The position numbers and the translations under genes are program-made. From NCBI RefSeq assembly GCF_009905545.1, contig NZ_JAAALB010000024.1, positions 22,874-86,873 on the forward strand: a stretch of 64,000 nucleotides of DNA, in the 5' to 3' direction. Under the pieces are notes generated by a model. That model searched no databases, was not told where the DNA came from, and saw nothing but the letters and a program-made list of their open reading frames with translations. Shown piece by piece: positions 45,688 to 55,875 of this stretch. The DNA comes from Cellulophaga sp. BC115SP. Lineage in GTDB: Bacteria > Bacteroidota > Bacteroidia > Cytophagales > Spirosomataceae. Positions within the stretch are counted from its first letter, which is position 1, and each line of letters starts with the position of its first letter.

Positions 45688-46437
45688 ATGAAAACGCTAG
45701 AAAATAAAGTAGCTATAGTAACTGGTGGAGCATCAGGAATAGGTTTAGCAGTGGCAATAGCTTATGCGAAAGAAGGAGCAAAAGTTGTCATTTCGGACAT
45801 TAACGATGAACATGGTGCTAGCGCAGTGAAGCAGATTGAAGAGCTTGGTGGCGTAGCAACTTACATTAAAGCCGATACGTCAAAAGCTGAAGAGGTAGAG
45901 GCCTTAGTCAATGGAACTGTAAGTACTTTTGGAGGTCTGGATATTATCTGTAATAATGCTGGTATTGGCGGTCAACTAGCCAACACTGGAGATTATAGCT
46001 TGGATAGTTGGAGAAAAGTATTGACTGTTAACCTTGATGGCGTGTTTTACGGCTGTAAATATGCGCTTCAATATATGGAGAAAAACGGTGGCGGTGTGAT
46101 TGTCAATATGGCGTCTATCCATGGTTGGGTAGCAGCTCCAATGTCATCAGCTTACACGACTTCGAAACATGCAGTGATTGGTTTGACCAAGAATATTGGT
46201 GCAGAATATGCTCAGAAAAACATCCGTTGTAATGCGGTTTGTCCTGGGTATATCCAAACACCCTTGTTAGACCAAGCATCTGGCGACATCAAAGAGGCTT
46301 TGGCAGCGAAACATCCTATTGGAAGATTAGGTCGCCCTGAAGAGGTAGCAGAGTTAGTACTTTTCTTAAGTACTGATAAAGCTTCATTCATTACAGGAGC
46401 TGCCTACTTGGTCGATGGTGGATATACTGCTATCTAA
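45688..46437 (+). CDS. Short-chain dehydrogenase/reductase (SDR)
   Basis: The 249-residue classical SDR has the cofactor motif TGGASGIG (12-19), NNAG, the catalytic serine before Y-T-T-S-K and PGYIQTPL. It probably oxidises or reduces a sugar, alcohol or 3-oxoacyl substrate with NAD(P). Glucose 1-dehydrogenase and FabG-type proteins are the closest in appearance. It is on the plus strand, convergent to the utilisation-locus genes, with a strong terminator between. Confidence 0.92.
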   Translation: MKTLENKVAIVTGGASGIGLAVAIAYAKEGAKVVISDINDEHGASAVKQIEELGGVATYIKADTSKAEEVEALVNGTVSTFGGLDIICNNAGIGGQLANTGDYSLDSWRKVLTVNLDGVFYGCKYALQYMEKNGGGVIVNMASIHGWVAAPMSSAYTTSKHAVIGLTKNIGAEYAQKNIRCNAVCPGYIQTPLLDQASGDIKEALAAKHPIGRLGRPEEVAELVLFLSTDKASFITGAAYLVDGGYTAI

Positions 46438-46455
46438 TAATGCCAAAAATAAGAG

Positions 46456-46489
46456 AAACCCAATGCCGATAAAGGCATTGGGTTTGCTT
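46456..46489 (+). terminator. Terminator after the SDR gene
   Basis: The 12 bp stem AAACCCAATGCC/GGCATTGGGTTT has a 6-nt loop. The tail is GCTTT, so the U-tract is short. Confidence 0.8.
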
Positions 46490-46548
46490 TAATACTCCCA
46501 ATTTCTAATAATGTCGTCATGACATTATTAACCAGTTCATTCTATTTT

Positions 46549-47694
46549 CTACACTTTCAAAAAAACTTTATTCTTGTATAGTATTTTTAGTAAAATCACC
46601 TGAGTAAGCGTTATTGAGCAGGCTGTCAATACATTATGCCAATGCTCTGGACTGTGTAGAATGAGTCCTCCAAAAAAGAAATTGGCGGTATGTCCAAAAT
46701 TCACAATTCCTTCAGATGCCATGTAAATCAAGATGGAGTTTGAGCCAATCCAAATAAAGGGTGCTGCCCATTTTTGAAAACCCCAAACGTCTATGATCAG
46801 ATAGAATACCACAAAAAACCAAATAGAAAACCCTCCCACTACACACACAAAGGAGCTTGACCATAATCTTTTATTGATGGGAAATGATATATCCCAAACT
46901 AAACCAATTAATACCAAAACAAGTCCAGCAATTGCCAACACAGCAATTTTCCCGTAGGAGGAATTGTAGTATTTACTTCTTAAAAAAGTAGTTGTAAAAA
47001 CGCCCAAAAGTGCCGTACCAATGGCTGGAATAGTTGATAGTAAACCTTCGGGGTCAAACACTTTGCTATGTAATCTTCCTGGCAACAACAATCTATCAAT
47101 ATATGATTCCAAGGAACCTTCTTTTGTAAGTACTCCAGCTCCAAAACCTGGTACTGGCACCAGTTTCATCAGCGCCCAATAAAGCACCAAAATAAACACA
47201 AACCAATACACTTGTTTTCTAGTATCTGCATTAAGGTAAATAAGTCCAGCAAAAAACCACGCCAAGCCAATTCTTCCCAATACACTTGCCATACGAGTCT
47301 GTTCGTATCCATTCCATTTAAATAAACCATTAACAACCATTCCTAGAAAAATCAGGGTAATGGTACGCTTCAACATACTCCAATATAAAGGCTTTTTAAT
47401 GTTAAAGGGTAATTGATAAGCCTCTGCGACAGATGCCTCCTGAACTTTTTTTTGCATAGAAAAAGGCATAGAAGCCCCTGCAATAAACAAGAACAGCGGA
47501 AATATCATATCATAAAAAGTAATCCCGTCCCATGCGGTATGATGTAGTTGCTCTGACATCCACTCAAATGCTGGGATATGCGTAGTTTCTGCCAAAGCAT
47601 GAATGATATGTTCACCACTCATAATCCAAAACATGTCAAACCCACGAAGCGCATCCAGCGAAATGAGTCTTAGATTTTTTGACTGATTGCTCAT
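46549..47694 (-). CDS. HGSNAT-like (DUF5009) transmembrane acetyltransferase
   Basis: The 381-residue protein has about ten membrane helices. The N-terminal signature LRLISLDALRGFDMFWIMSG and H52-T-A-W-D-G-I-T-F-Y-D-M-I-F-P match the lysosomal heparan-alpha-glucosaminide N-acetyltransferase family, including the active-site histidine (human KHASWNGL motif). The enzyme would move acetyl from cytoplasmic acetyl-CoA to an amino sugar outside the membrane. It lies downstream of a GH89 alpha-N-acetylglucosaminidase gene on the same strand, 302 bp away with a family-2 repeat in between. Substrate is inferred from this context only. Confidence 0.82.
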   Translation of the reverse strand: MSNQSKNLRLISLDALRGFDMFWIMSGEHIIHALAETTHIPAFEWMSEQLHHTAWDGITFYDMIFPLFLFIAGASMPFSMQKKVQEASVAEAYQLPFNIKKPLYWSMLKRTITLIFLGMVVNGLFKWNGYEQTRMASVLGRIGLAWFFAGLIYLNADTRKQVYWFVFILVLYWALMKLVPVPGFGAGVLTKEGSLESYIDRLLLPGRLHSKVFDPEGLLSTIPAIGTALLGVFTTTFLRSKYYNSSYGKIAVLAIAGLVLVLIGLVWDISFPINKRLWSSSFVCVVGGFSIWFFVVFYLIIDVWGFQKWAAPFIWIGSNSILIYMASEGIVNFGHTANFFFGGLILHSPEHWHNVLTACSITLTQVILLKILYKNKVFLKV

Positions 47695-47812
47695 ATATTA
47701 GTTTGTCGAAAAACGTTTTCTATTTTCTTATTTAATACTCATAATTCTTCATTCCAACTTAGAGTATGTCTAAAAATTTTATTTGGTATTTGTAGAAGAA
47801 ACAAAATTTCCT

Positions 47813-47946
47813 TTCGCAACTCCTTACTTTTCTTGTCTTGACACAAGAAAAGTAACCGCGCGGCGGCCGCAAAAGAAAGTCAAGAAATCCTAATCGGAGT
47901 GGCGAACCACCTCGCCTGTGGCTCAAACAGCAGGATTTCGGAAAAA
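47813..47946 (+). repeat. Intergenic repeat family 2, copy 2, with GC-rich insert
   Basis: The hairpin ACTTTTCTTGT/ACAAGAAAAGT and the following sequence match 33450-33551. Two extra segments are present. One is a pure G/C stretch of 14 bp (47857-47870, CGCGCGGCGGCCGC) and the other is about 17 bp around 47894-47910. It lies between the GH89 and HGSNAT-like genes. Confidence 0.85.
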
Positions 47947-47996
47947 CAAATACAAACTTTTTTATTTTTCATGACTTATAAAATTTAAACATGCTC

Positions 47997-50210
47997 TTAC
48001 TTGTATGCTTCAACAAAAGCTTTTTGATACTTCTGATGAAGCTTTTGAGCCAACAAAATACTATTACCTTGCGTAGTGGTCGGAAATGATTTTTGGGTAG
48101 TGACCCATTTCCATTCCCAAGCACGAATTTGCTCATCGAATGACTTCAAATCAGGCTCCTTATTTTCCGACATAGCTTTTGTTAATTCTTGAAAGAACTG
48201 CGTCCAACGAGGTTTATAGAAATCATTCAACAAACCACTCCACTGACGATTAGAATATTCGTGCAATGGACTATTGGCATCGCCCCAAAGCGTTACCAAA
48301 TCTCTGGTATTTTGCTCGTACAATGCTTTTTCTTGTGGTGTATTTCCCCAAGATCTGGCCGAACTAATCCAAGGACCAAGCATAAAATCTTTACGTGTTG
48401 CCAATAAAGCATCCATATCGGCAATCAAAGTTAAAAATGCCTCTGAGTCTTTTTTGAACTGAACAGCATTTTTATCCTTGTAAGAAATTTTCCATTTTTT
48501 CTGTAAAATCAAGGCATAATTAGCCAAAACCTGACGCGTAATGTCTACCAAATCATATTGAAAACCGTCTGCATTTACTCCTTTTTTAGATGCTTCCACA
48601 AACAAATCCCAAGCAGGCAATAAATCTTGTGGAGCGTAATTCAAGCGAGTACGAGTCCAAATTGTAGTTGAATCAAAAGTAGGACGACCTGTAACAATTG
48701 ACTCAGCACCATCACGAATGTCTTTGCCATTATAAACCGTTTTTCTTAAAATTTGCCATGCATCTACTAAGCTCTTGTCCTCTGTTTTGTAACGGTTTTT
48801 GGCATATTTCACCAACCACTCGTTCAAATCCACAGGAGTCGTTTGCCAAGTATGTTGCATCATCAATTCATAAATCACAGGATTTTGCTCAATTGCCTCC
48901 ATGGTTAGACCTATTCCTTGCAAATTCTTTGAATTTGGGTCATTGAGTGCCAATGCTGGTCCTGATGCAACTCCTTCCATTCGTCCAAATAGGTTGACAT
49001 TTCCTCCAAAATTATTCAACATATTCCAAATCCACGGTTTCCCGTAAAAGGCATCAGTTCTTTTCCATACAGGTTCAATTTCAGTCGCTAAATCCAAAAG
49101 CAACATTTTGTCATTAGGCACAGCATTTAACAATGCCTCGATTTGGGGAGATTTCCAGAATTTTCTATCACTATAAAACAACCAACCTTGCATTACCCAA
49201 ATACCTTTGGGGTCTGCCTGACGAATACCTTCATAAATTCTTGCACTCAATTTTGACAAATAGGCTGGCTCGTCTGTTGGAGGTTCATTTTCGTTGAAAG
49301 TATCAGCCGAATACAAGTGATTTGTACCAAAAAGTTTAGTCTGTTTGTCAATAAACTTTTTCCCTAGTTCTGCAAAAAGCGGATCTTCTGAATCAAGGAT
49401 ATAAGTATCGCCAAAGCCATTAGTCCAGTTTGTGGCTTTGAGCTTGGCGTTAGGATATTTCTTTTTAAATGCCGCTGGTACGTGTCCCGTAAAGGCAGGC
49501 AATACAGGTGTCATGCCCAAAGCTCGCTCTCTTTGAAGGATTTTGACCTGCAAATCTTTGTGTGATTTCATCCAGCTCACTGGTAAAGGACCACCCCAAC
49601 CATCTAAGTTTCCCATCCAAAACCATGAGAAATAGGCAGGTCCACTGAAAAAGTCTTTTAGATCATTGTCCGAAAAGCCCATTTCATTGTATACCTCTCT
49701 CCATGTGAATTCTTCGCCTGTAATGGCCAATGGCATATTGATACCATGCATCGCCATCCAATCAATTTCTTTTTGCCATCTTTCCCAATTCCACCATGAC
49801 ATACTGTAGTTGAAGGTACAATAGTTGAGATAATAACGGTATTGGTAAGGCGTAGTTTTGGTGATTTTTGCTGTAAGCTGTGGTAATTTAGAAGGCAAAT
49901 CAAGGTTTTCACCATTCCATGTAATTTGACAATGACAGTACTCAGTAAGGTAGTAATACAAAGCTGAAGCAACGGATACACCATTATTTCCTCGCAATAT
50001 AATTTTATTGTTTTTACTTTCTATTTCGAAAAGATCTTTCGGTGCAGAAGCAGAAAGGGACTCAACCACAAATGATTGCGCTCTTTGCGGAATCACACGT
50101 CCGATGAGTGCATGCGATTCTTTTAAATTTAACTGTGCCATTGCATCTGTGCCTACAAGTAGACCCAGCAATATGCCACATATTTTGAGAGTTTGGTAAA
50201 ATGTTTTCAT
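47997..50210 (-). CDS. Alpha-N-acetylglucosaminidase, GH89 (NAGLU-like)
   Basis: From the ATG at 50210 the protein has 737 residues and a signal peptide (cleavage near DAMAQ, residue 26). The three NAGLU domains are seen in order: an N-terminal alpha/beta domain (about 27-115), the barrel (about 120-440) with the two catalytic glutamates E307 (DTFNENEPP) and E412 (FGRMEGVASGP), and the C-terminal helical domain. It removes terminal alpha-linked GlcNAc from glycans. It is preceded by SusC/SusD genes and followed by an HGSNAT-like gene. The longer open frame upstream is unsupported. Confidence 0.92.
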   Translation of the reverse strand: MKTFYQTLKICGILLGLLVGTDAMAQLNLKESHALIGRVIPQRAQSFVVESLSASAPKDLFEIESKNNKIILRGNNGVSVASALYYYLTEYCHCQITWNGENLDLPSKLPQLTAKITKTTPYQYRYYLNYCTFNYSMSWWNWERWQKEIDWMAMHGINMPLAITGEEFTWREVYNEMGFSDNDLKDFFSGPAYFSWFWMGNLDGWGGPLPVSWMKSHKDLQVKILQRERALGMTPVLPAFTGHVPAAFKKKYPNAKLKATNWTNGFGDTYILDSEDPLFAELGKKFIDKQTKLFGTNHLYSADTFNENEPPTDEPAYLSKLSARIYEGIRQADPKGIWVMQGWLFYSDRKFWKSPQIEALLNAVPNDKMLLLDLATEIEPVWKRTDAFYGKPWIWNMLNNFGGNVNLFGRMEGVASGPALALNDPNSKNLQGIGLTMEAIEQNPVIYELMMQHTWQTTPVDLNEWLVKYAKNRYKTEDKSLVDAWQILRKTVYNGKDIRDGAESIVTGRPTFDSTTIWTRTRLNYAPQDLLPAWDLFVEASKKGVNADGFQYDLVDITRQVLANYALILQKKWKISYKDKNAVQFKKDSEAFLTLIADMDALLATRKDFMLGPWISSARSWGNTPQEKALYEQNTRDLVTLWGDANSPLHEYSNRQWSGLLNDFYKPRWTQFFQELTKAMSENKEPDLKSFDEQIRAWEWKWVTTQKSFPTTTQGNSILLAQKLHQKYQKAFVEAYK

Positions 50211-50478
50211 TGAGGTATTATAATTAAGTTGATAAAACAAAGCACAAGCATTCATTTGAGCTTTATTAGGTAGGATAGATAGTAAGATTTTGATTACCTC
50301 TGACAAGAAAATGACGCTTGTCAGAGGCAAATAAAACACTAACGTATTTTGTTATACGCTATATCAAAATTTATGAGAGTGATTCCTAATTCAATAAATT
50401 TTATATGATTTGATAAAAGTTATGAGTGTGAATTTGACGTTATTTTTTCAAAACTCCACACTCATAACGCATCACTTA

Positions 50479-52095
50479 TTAATAGCCTGGATTTTGCTTC
50501 AAGTTTGGATTCAACTGCAAGGCATTACGTGGAATTGGGAAAATTCTACGGTAAGTGTCAGTGTTGGTTTTGAAACCCCATTTGTTTTCAAATTTCCCAA
50601 AACGAATCATATCATTACGGTGCCAAGCTTCAAAGGCAAATTCTCTTACACGTTCAGCATAAAGACCTTCTAGATCAATCGTTGAAAGCGCAGGTGAAGT
50701 TGTACGTTGAGAACGTACTTGATTAACCAATGACACTGCCGTAGCACCAGACGTAGGCGCACCTCCACGCAAAATAGCCTCCGCTTTCATCATCAAAACA
50801 TCCGCATAACGGAATACAGGAATATCGTTATTTTGATCACGGTTCAATGAAGTAGCATCAGGATAGAATTTGATATTGCGATACCCCATATTCCAAGCAA
50901 TTTCGTCATTTCCTGCATCAAATGAAGCTACACTCTGACGCAATACGATATCTGGTGTTAGGTTTACTTGGAAAGTTTTCGATTCTGTAGGGTTGCTACC
51001 TTTGTAAAATTGATCATATCCCAAATTGTTGGTGGTTACTGTAATTGGAGTAACACCATCAGCCATAAACTGTAAACCTGTCAACCATTGTCCATTACGA
51101 ATATCGTTAGCATCGTTGAAATAAGCATAATATTCTGGTAAAGTACTTGCAGAACCTGCTGGAGTATATGGCATACTAAAGCGTTTTGCCATACTTCTTG
51201 GTACTTGATAACGAGCATGAATATTTACCGAACGGAATGGGAAGCTGTTTGTCATTGTTGGATTGTATGGAATCGCAAAGATGAACTCTTTCATTTGTGG
51301 TCCATTGCTTGGGTAGAACATCTGCAAATACGATGCTCTTGGCTCAATTGAATACTTTCCAGTTGCAATCACTTTATCACAAGCCGCAATACAATCATCA
51401 TAACGTTTAGTACCTGTGTACTCTTCAGCATTCAAATACATCTTTGCCAAAAGCGCATACGCAGTCCATTTATTAGGACGTCCATACTGAGATACATCGT
51501 TGGCTTCACTTAAAAATGGAATACATGATTGGATTTCTTTCTCGATAAAATCAAAAACTTGGGCACGAGGCGTGTTAGTTTTTGGTGTAAAATCTCCATA
51601 AAGGGTATCCAAAGGCACATTCCCGTAGTTATCCATCATCATGTAATAAGCAAACGCTCTTACCATTTTGATTTCTGCGATACCTGTATTTTTAGCAGTA
51701 CCAGATGGCATTGTTGTTCTCAAAATATTGATCGTTTGGTTCGAAACTCCAATAATCGTCGACATCCAATACCAGTTACCATTCAGATAACCGTTGTCTT
51801 GCGTCCATGTGTGATAGTGCATGGTTTGGTTCTGACCACCATCAAACCAGTTACCACCGCGTGCAGGCATGATGCTTTCGTCGGTACTAAAAGATTGTTG
51901 CTGAAAATATTCCACACCATAATTTCCTCTCAAGGCTACATACGCAGGTCCTGAAGCAGAAATATATTGAGCTGTATTTGAAGGAAATACATCGGGCGTA
52001 AGTTCTGTCGTAACAGGAACATACAAATCGTGGCAGGAGAATAATGCTCCCGACATCAAAATGATTGCGAATATATGTAAAAATGTCTTTTTCAT
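50479..52095 (-). CDS. SusD/RagB family outer membrane glycan-binding lipoprotein
   Basis: From the ATG at 52095 the protein has 538 residues with lipobox cysteine C21 (GALFSC). The SusD fold is shown by the TPR helices (AYALLAKMYLNAEEYTG, DDCIAACDKVIATGKYSIEP) and the C-terminal RagB segment (YAERVREFAFEAWHRNDMIR). It captures glycan at the surface and hands it to the SusC transporter encoded just upstream (20 bp gap). It is 268 bp upstream of the GH89 gene. Confidence 0.95.
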   Translation of the reverse strand: MKKTFLHIFAIILMSGALFSCHDLYVPVTTELTPDVFPSNTAQYISASGPAYVALRGNYGVEYFQQQSFSTDESIMPARGGNWFDGGQNQTMHYHTWTQDNGYLNGNWYWMSTIIGVSNQTINILRTTMPSGTAKNTGIAEIKMVRAFAYYMMMDNYGNVPLDTLYGDFTPKTNTPRAQVFDFIEKEIQSCIPFLSEANDVSQYGRPNKWTAYALLAKMYLNAEEYTGTKRYDDCIAACDKVIATGKYSIEPRASYLQMFYPSNGPQMKEFIFAIPYNPTMTNSFPFRSVNIHARYQVPRSMAKRFSMPYTPAGSASTLPEYYAYFNDANDIRNGQWLTGLQFMADGVTPITVTTNNLGYDQFYKGSNPTESKTFQVNLTPDIVLRQSVASFDAGNDEIAWNMGYRNIKFYPDATSLNRDQNNDIPVFRYADVLMMKAEAILRGGAPTSGATAVSLVNQVRSQRTTSPALSTIDLEGLYAERVREFAFEAWHRNDMIRFGKFENKWGFKTNTDTYRRIFPIPRNALQLNPNLKQNPGY

Positions 52096-52114
52096 GATTT
52101 CAACTAAAAGAGGA

Positions 52115-55100
52115 TTAGAATGATACATTAACACCTAACAAGAATGTACGAGTTTTTGGATAGAAGTTGTTATAATCTACCCCTGGCGCAATTCCACCTT
52201 GGTTTACCTCTGGATCAATACCTTTGTAACCTGTTATCACAAACAAATTATTCACAGAAGTGTACACTCTTAGGTTTTTAACAACTCCTGTTTTCTTGAA
52301 ATTATAACCCAATGTTGCATTATCAAATCTGATAAAACTTCCATCCTCAATAAAGCGTGATGAATAGAAATAAGCATTGTAGTCTGAAGCAGATTCGTTA
52401 CCTGCATCCACCAAGATATTTGAATATTGAGCAGTATTTGGTCTGAATAAATCAGCACGAGTTGCATTGAAAATTTTGTTTCCAAATACACCACGAATAA
52501 ATACATTCAAATCAAAATTGCCATATTTGAAGGTGTTGTTCCAGCCCAACATCAATTTTGGCTGAGCACTTCCCAAATATTTGTAATCCTTGCCATCTAC
52601 AGGTGTAGTTGTCAATTTACCGTCAGCTCCTACAAACTGAGAAACACCATCTGCATTTTTACCTGCATATTCCAAGGCAAAGAATTGACCCAATGGACGT
52701 CCTGCTTTCAAAATTTGTAACGAACGACCTGACTGACCTCCACCTTCTGGACGAGATAGCAATACTGAGTCGCCACCTGCAAATAATGGATTAGTTAAGC
52801 TTGTAATTACGTTGCTGTTATGAGCCAAGTTCAATGAACTATTCCAAGAAAATGCACCTTGTTGGATTAATCTTGCATTCAATGATAATTCTATCCCTTT
52901 GTTATTGATACTACCACCATTGGCAACAATACTACCAGTTGGCACTTTGATAGGGTCAACACTGTATGAGTAAATCATACCAGTTGTATTTTTGTTATAG
53001 AATTCAATCGAACCTGTAAGTTTACTTTTTGCTAAAGTAAAGTCAATACCAATGTTAGTTGTAGCAGTCTTTTCCCACTGTAAATCTGGGTTTGCAGCCT
53101 TAGTTGGACCAAAAGCACCTGTTACAGCTCCGTTATAATAGTATGTCCCTAAACTTCCTGAGATAAATTGAGACGTATAAGCATTAAAGCCAGAAGCATT
53201 ACCTGTTACTCCATAACTTGCTCTTAGTTTCAAGTCATCAAAAATGTTTTGTCCTTGCAAAAAGTCCTCTTGACTTAATCTCCAAGCTACACCAACTGAT
53301 GGGAATATCCCCCATTGATTATTTGCTCCAAATACAGAGCTACCATCTCTACGTACAGAGGCTTGTAACAAGTACTTGCTTTTGTAGTTATAATTCAAAC
53401 GTGCAAAATCTGAAATCAAACGAGTTTCTTGGTAAACACCATCAGGACCAAAGCTAATTTGGTAACCAGAAATTCCGTAAGGATTACTCAACGCCAAGTT
53501 GTTATATCCAATATTATCTACAGGCAAATTACTGGTCGTTACCTGAAAACCTTCACCGATTTTGTTGCTTTGCCAAGAATACCCTACTACTGCATTAACC
53601 GAATGATCGCCAAATTCTCTATTCCATGTCAAATACGTTTCCAAAATTTTTGATGTATTTTGGTACGAACTACGGTTAGCTTGTCCATTTTTACCAAAAA
53701 CTTGTTGGTAGTGGAACCCTAAACCTGGGTCTGGGTTATCATACATGTTGTTATAAGTAGATGTATAATAACTATTGTAAAAACTTCCTGATAGGCTATT
53801 TGAGTTAAGATAAGAAAGGTTCAAATTATAAGTTAGTCCAAAAGGCAATTGCAATTCCGTCTTGAAACTTCCAATCAAATTACTGTATTTAGTATCCATT
53901 TGGCTATTATTAATCATTGCCACTGGGTTATAGTAATTGTTGTTTTGTAAGTTTTCGAAATAAGTTCCATCCGCTCTTCTAATCGGCGACACAGGCAAAT
54001 ACAAAGTTGATTGTAACAAAACTGAGTTTCTGTAAGGAATATCCTCTGCATCACTAGTAGAATTAGTTACAGAAAAACCAAACTTCAATTTGTCTTTCAA
54101 AGCATATTGTTCTACTGACAAACGACCAATTACTCTTTCCAATGAGCTATTTAAAAGGATACCATCCTTTTTAACATAGTTTACACTTACGCTATAGTTG
54201 CTATGTTCGCCACCACCCGATACTGATAAGTTATGGTTAGTTGAAATCGCTGTGCTTTTTTGAATTGCTGATTGCCAATCTGTACTTGCGCCCAAATCAT
54301 CTTTATCGGTTAGTCCAACGCCCGTTTTCTTTAAAAAACTTCTCAACTGATCTGCATTCATCATATCTAATTTACTAGACACTTTTTCTGCACTAATAAA
54401 CGAGCTATAAGACACTTGCATTTGACCCGCCTTACCTTTTTTGGTCGTTACCATAATTACCCCATTGGCAGCGCGGTTACCATAAATCGCCGTAGCAGCG
54501 GCATCTTTCAACACATCAATCGAAGCAATATCGTCAGGTGCAATTGTCGAAATATCTGCTCCTGGCACTCCATCAATCACATAAAATGGCCCTTGCGAAC
54601 TGTTCAAGGTCGAAGCTCCACGCATAACAACCGCAGCAGGTTTGTTTGGGTCACCACTGGCTGTAATATTCAAGCCTGGCACTTTACCTTGTAATAACTG
54701 ACCAACATCAGTCATCGCACCTTTATTAAGTTCCTCAGTTTTAACAGAACTCACTGCACTCGATAAGTTTTTACGAGACTGGCTACCATAACCCACAACC
54801 GCAACTTCTGTCAACGAAGTAGCAGATTCTTGAAGGCTCAATGAAATAAAAGTTTGATTTCCTACCGCAATTTCTTTTCCATTAAAGCCAATATAAGAAA
54901 ATACAAGGGTTTCATTTTTTGAAGCATTGAGTGAAAACTCACCATTGGCATCGGTAGTGGTACCACGTGTTGTTCCTTTTATCGCTACACTTACCCCAAC
55001 CAAGGGCTTTCCGTCGGTTGAAGACGTAACCTTCCCTTTCACAGGTGTTGCCACCACTTCCACTGGTGCAAGAACGGGTGCTGATTTAAGTGGTTTTAAT

Positions 55101-55471
55101 ACGATGGTCTTGTCTACGATAGAATATTCTATTTTTTCATTCGCAAAACAAGATTCCAGTACTTCTTCTAGCTTAGCATTTTTTACTACTACAGTTACTT
55201 TATCAGACTTTTGCAATAAGTCTGATTTATACCAAAAAGTATAACCGCTTTGACGTTCAATTTCTTTAAAAACTTGTGTAACACTAGCATTTCGAAGATT
55301 GATATTAAATCTCTGCGAAAAACTAACGGCACTTACCTGTAAACATATCGTAAGCGATAAAATAAAGGTTAGTTTCATGACCCTGTAAAGTTTTGTGGAA
55401 AAGTGCCCACGACAGGAAGCCGAAAGGCATGGCAAATCCAGCCTAATTTGGAAAATAGGATTGCGATTCAT
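52115..55471 (-). CDS. SusC/RagA TonB-dependent transporter with STN signalling domain
   Basis: From the ATG at 55471 the protein has 1118 residues; a start at 55378 (MKLTFIL) directly at the signal peptide is the alternative. After the signal come an STN domain (INLRNASVTQVFKEIERQSG), a carboxypeptidase-like domain (GKPLVGVSVAIKGTTRGTT), the plug with VVGYGSQSRK and KDAAATAIYGNRAANGVIMV, and the 22-strand barrel. The STN domain contacts the FecR anti-sigma factor encoded upstream, so binding of glycan would switch the locus on. It is the importer of the alpha-GlcNAc-containing substrate. Confidence 0.95.
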   Translation of the reverse strand: MNRNPIFQIRLDLPCLSASCRGHFSTKLYRVMKLTFILSLTICLQVSAVSFSQRFNINLRNASVTQVFKEIERQSGYTFWYKSDLLQKSDKVTVVVKNAKLEEVLESCFANEKIEYSIVDKTIVLKPLKSAPVLAPVEVVATPVKGKVTSSTDGKPLVGVSVAIKGTTRGTTTDANGEFSLNASKNETLVFSYIGFNGKEIAVGNQTFISLSLQESATSLTEVAVVGYGSQSRKNLSSAVSSVKTEELNKGAMTDVGQLLQGKVPGLNITASGDPNKPAAVVMRGASTLNSSQGPFYVIDGVPGADISTIAPDDIASIDVLKDAAATAIYGNRAANGVIMVTTKKGKAGQMQVSYSSFISAEKVSSKLDMMNADQLRSFLKKTGVGLTDKDDLGASTDWQSAIQKSTAISTNHNLSVSGGGEHSNYSVSVNYVKKDGILLNSSLERVIGRLSVEQYALKDKLKFGFSVTNSTSDAEDIPYRNSVLLQSTLYLPVSPIRRADGTYFENLQNNNYYNPVAMINNSQMDTKYSNLIGSFKTELQLPFGLTYNLNLSYLNSNSLSGSFYNSYYTSTYNNMYDNPDPGLGFHYQQVFGKNGQANRSSYQNTSKILETYLTWNREFGDHSVNAVVGYSWQSNKIGEGFQVTTSNLPVDNIGYNNLALSNPYGISGYQISFGPDGVYQETRLISDFARLNYNYKSKYLLQASVRRDGSSVFGANNQWGIFPSVGVAWRLSQEDFLQGQNIFDDLKLRASYGVTGNASGFNAYTSQFISGSLGTYYYNGAVTGAFGPTKAANPDLQWEKTATTNIGIDFTLAKSKLTGSIEFYNKNTTGMIYSYSVDPIKVPTGSIVANGGSINNKGIELSLNARLIQQGAFSWNSSLNLAHNSNVITSLTNPLFAGGDSVLLSRPEGGGQSGRSLQILKAGRPLGQFFALEYAGKNADGVSQFVGADGKLTTTPVDGKDYKYLGSAQPKLMLGWNNTFKYGNFDLNVFIRGVFGNKIFNATRADLFRPNTAQYSNILVDAGNESASDYNAYFYSSRFIEDGSFIRFDNATLGYNFKKTGVVKNLRVYTSVNNLFVITGYKGIDPEVNQGGIAPGVDYNNFYPKTRTFLLGVNVSF

Positions 55472-55875
55472 ACTTTTGTTTGGGGTTTTAAAATAAGATA
55501 CTTGGAAAACTGATTTTATCAAACTCCGATTTCGAGCGAAGACGTGCCAGCGTTTTCGCTTTTTCTTTGTTTAATATCTTGTTGTGAAATAAGTGTCACA
55601 GGCACTGTTCTAGTTAAAAGGATATAAGTATTAGTGCTGAATTATGAGTTATGAATTGTGAATGTAAAATTTTAAATTTCATAACCTTACATGCTCAGTT
55701 GATCAAATCTTATTTTGCATGATTACTTAAGTTTACAAATACAGTATTTCGGTCGACTTAAAATCGTATTTGTCATGTAATCATCTATTGATGTTTAGTA
55801 TTTTTTCACAGTAAATAGGAAATCAATTTTCACTAACGCAATTCCACCCTATTTGTACTCAGTAGTCAATTTCAC
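55472..55875. other. Gap of 404 bp between fecR and susC with a family-4 repeat
   Basis: There is no gene here. It holds the susC leader, an inverted copy of the AT-rich family-4 repeat at 55624-55670, and an 8 bp inverted repeat, ACAAATAC/GTATTTGT, around 55735-55775. The promoter read by the locus sigma factor should lie here, but I cannot point to it. Confidence 0.5.
55624..55670 (-). repeat. AT-rich intergenic repeat family 4, copy 3
   Basis: The reverse complement reads TTTACATTCACAATTCATAA followed by GCACTAATACTTA, as at 8161 and 40223. Confidence 0.6.

Noticed and set aside
50211..50339. 43-residue N-terminal extension of the GH89 gene
   Set aside because: The signal peptide begins exactly at the ATG at 50210. 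The upstream part is hydrophobic noise outside the family alignment.
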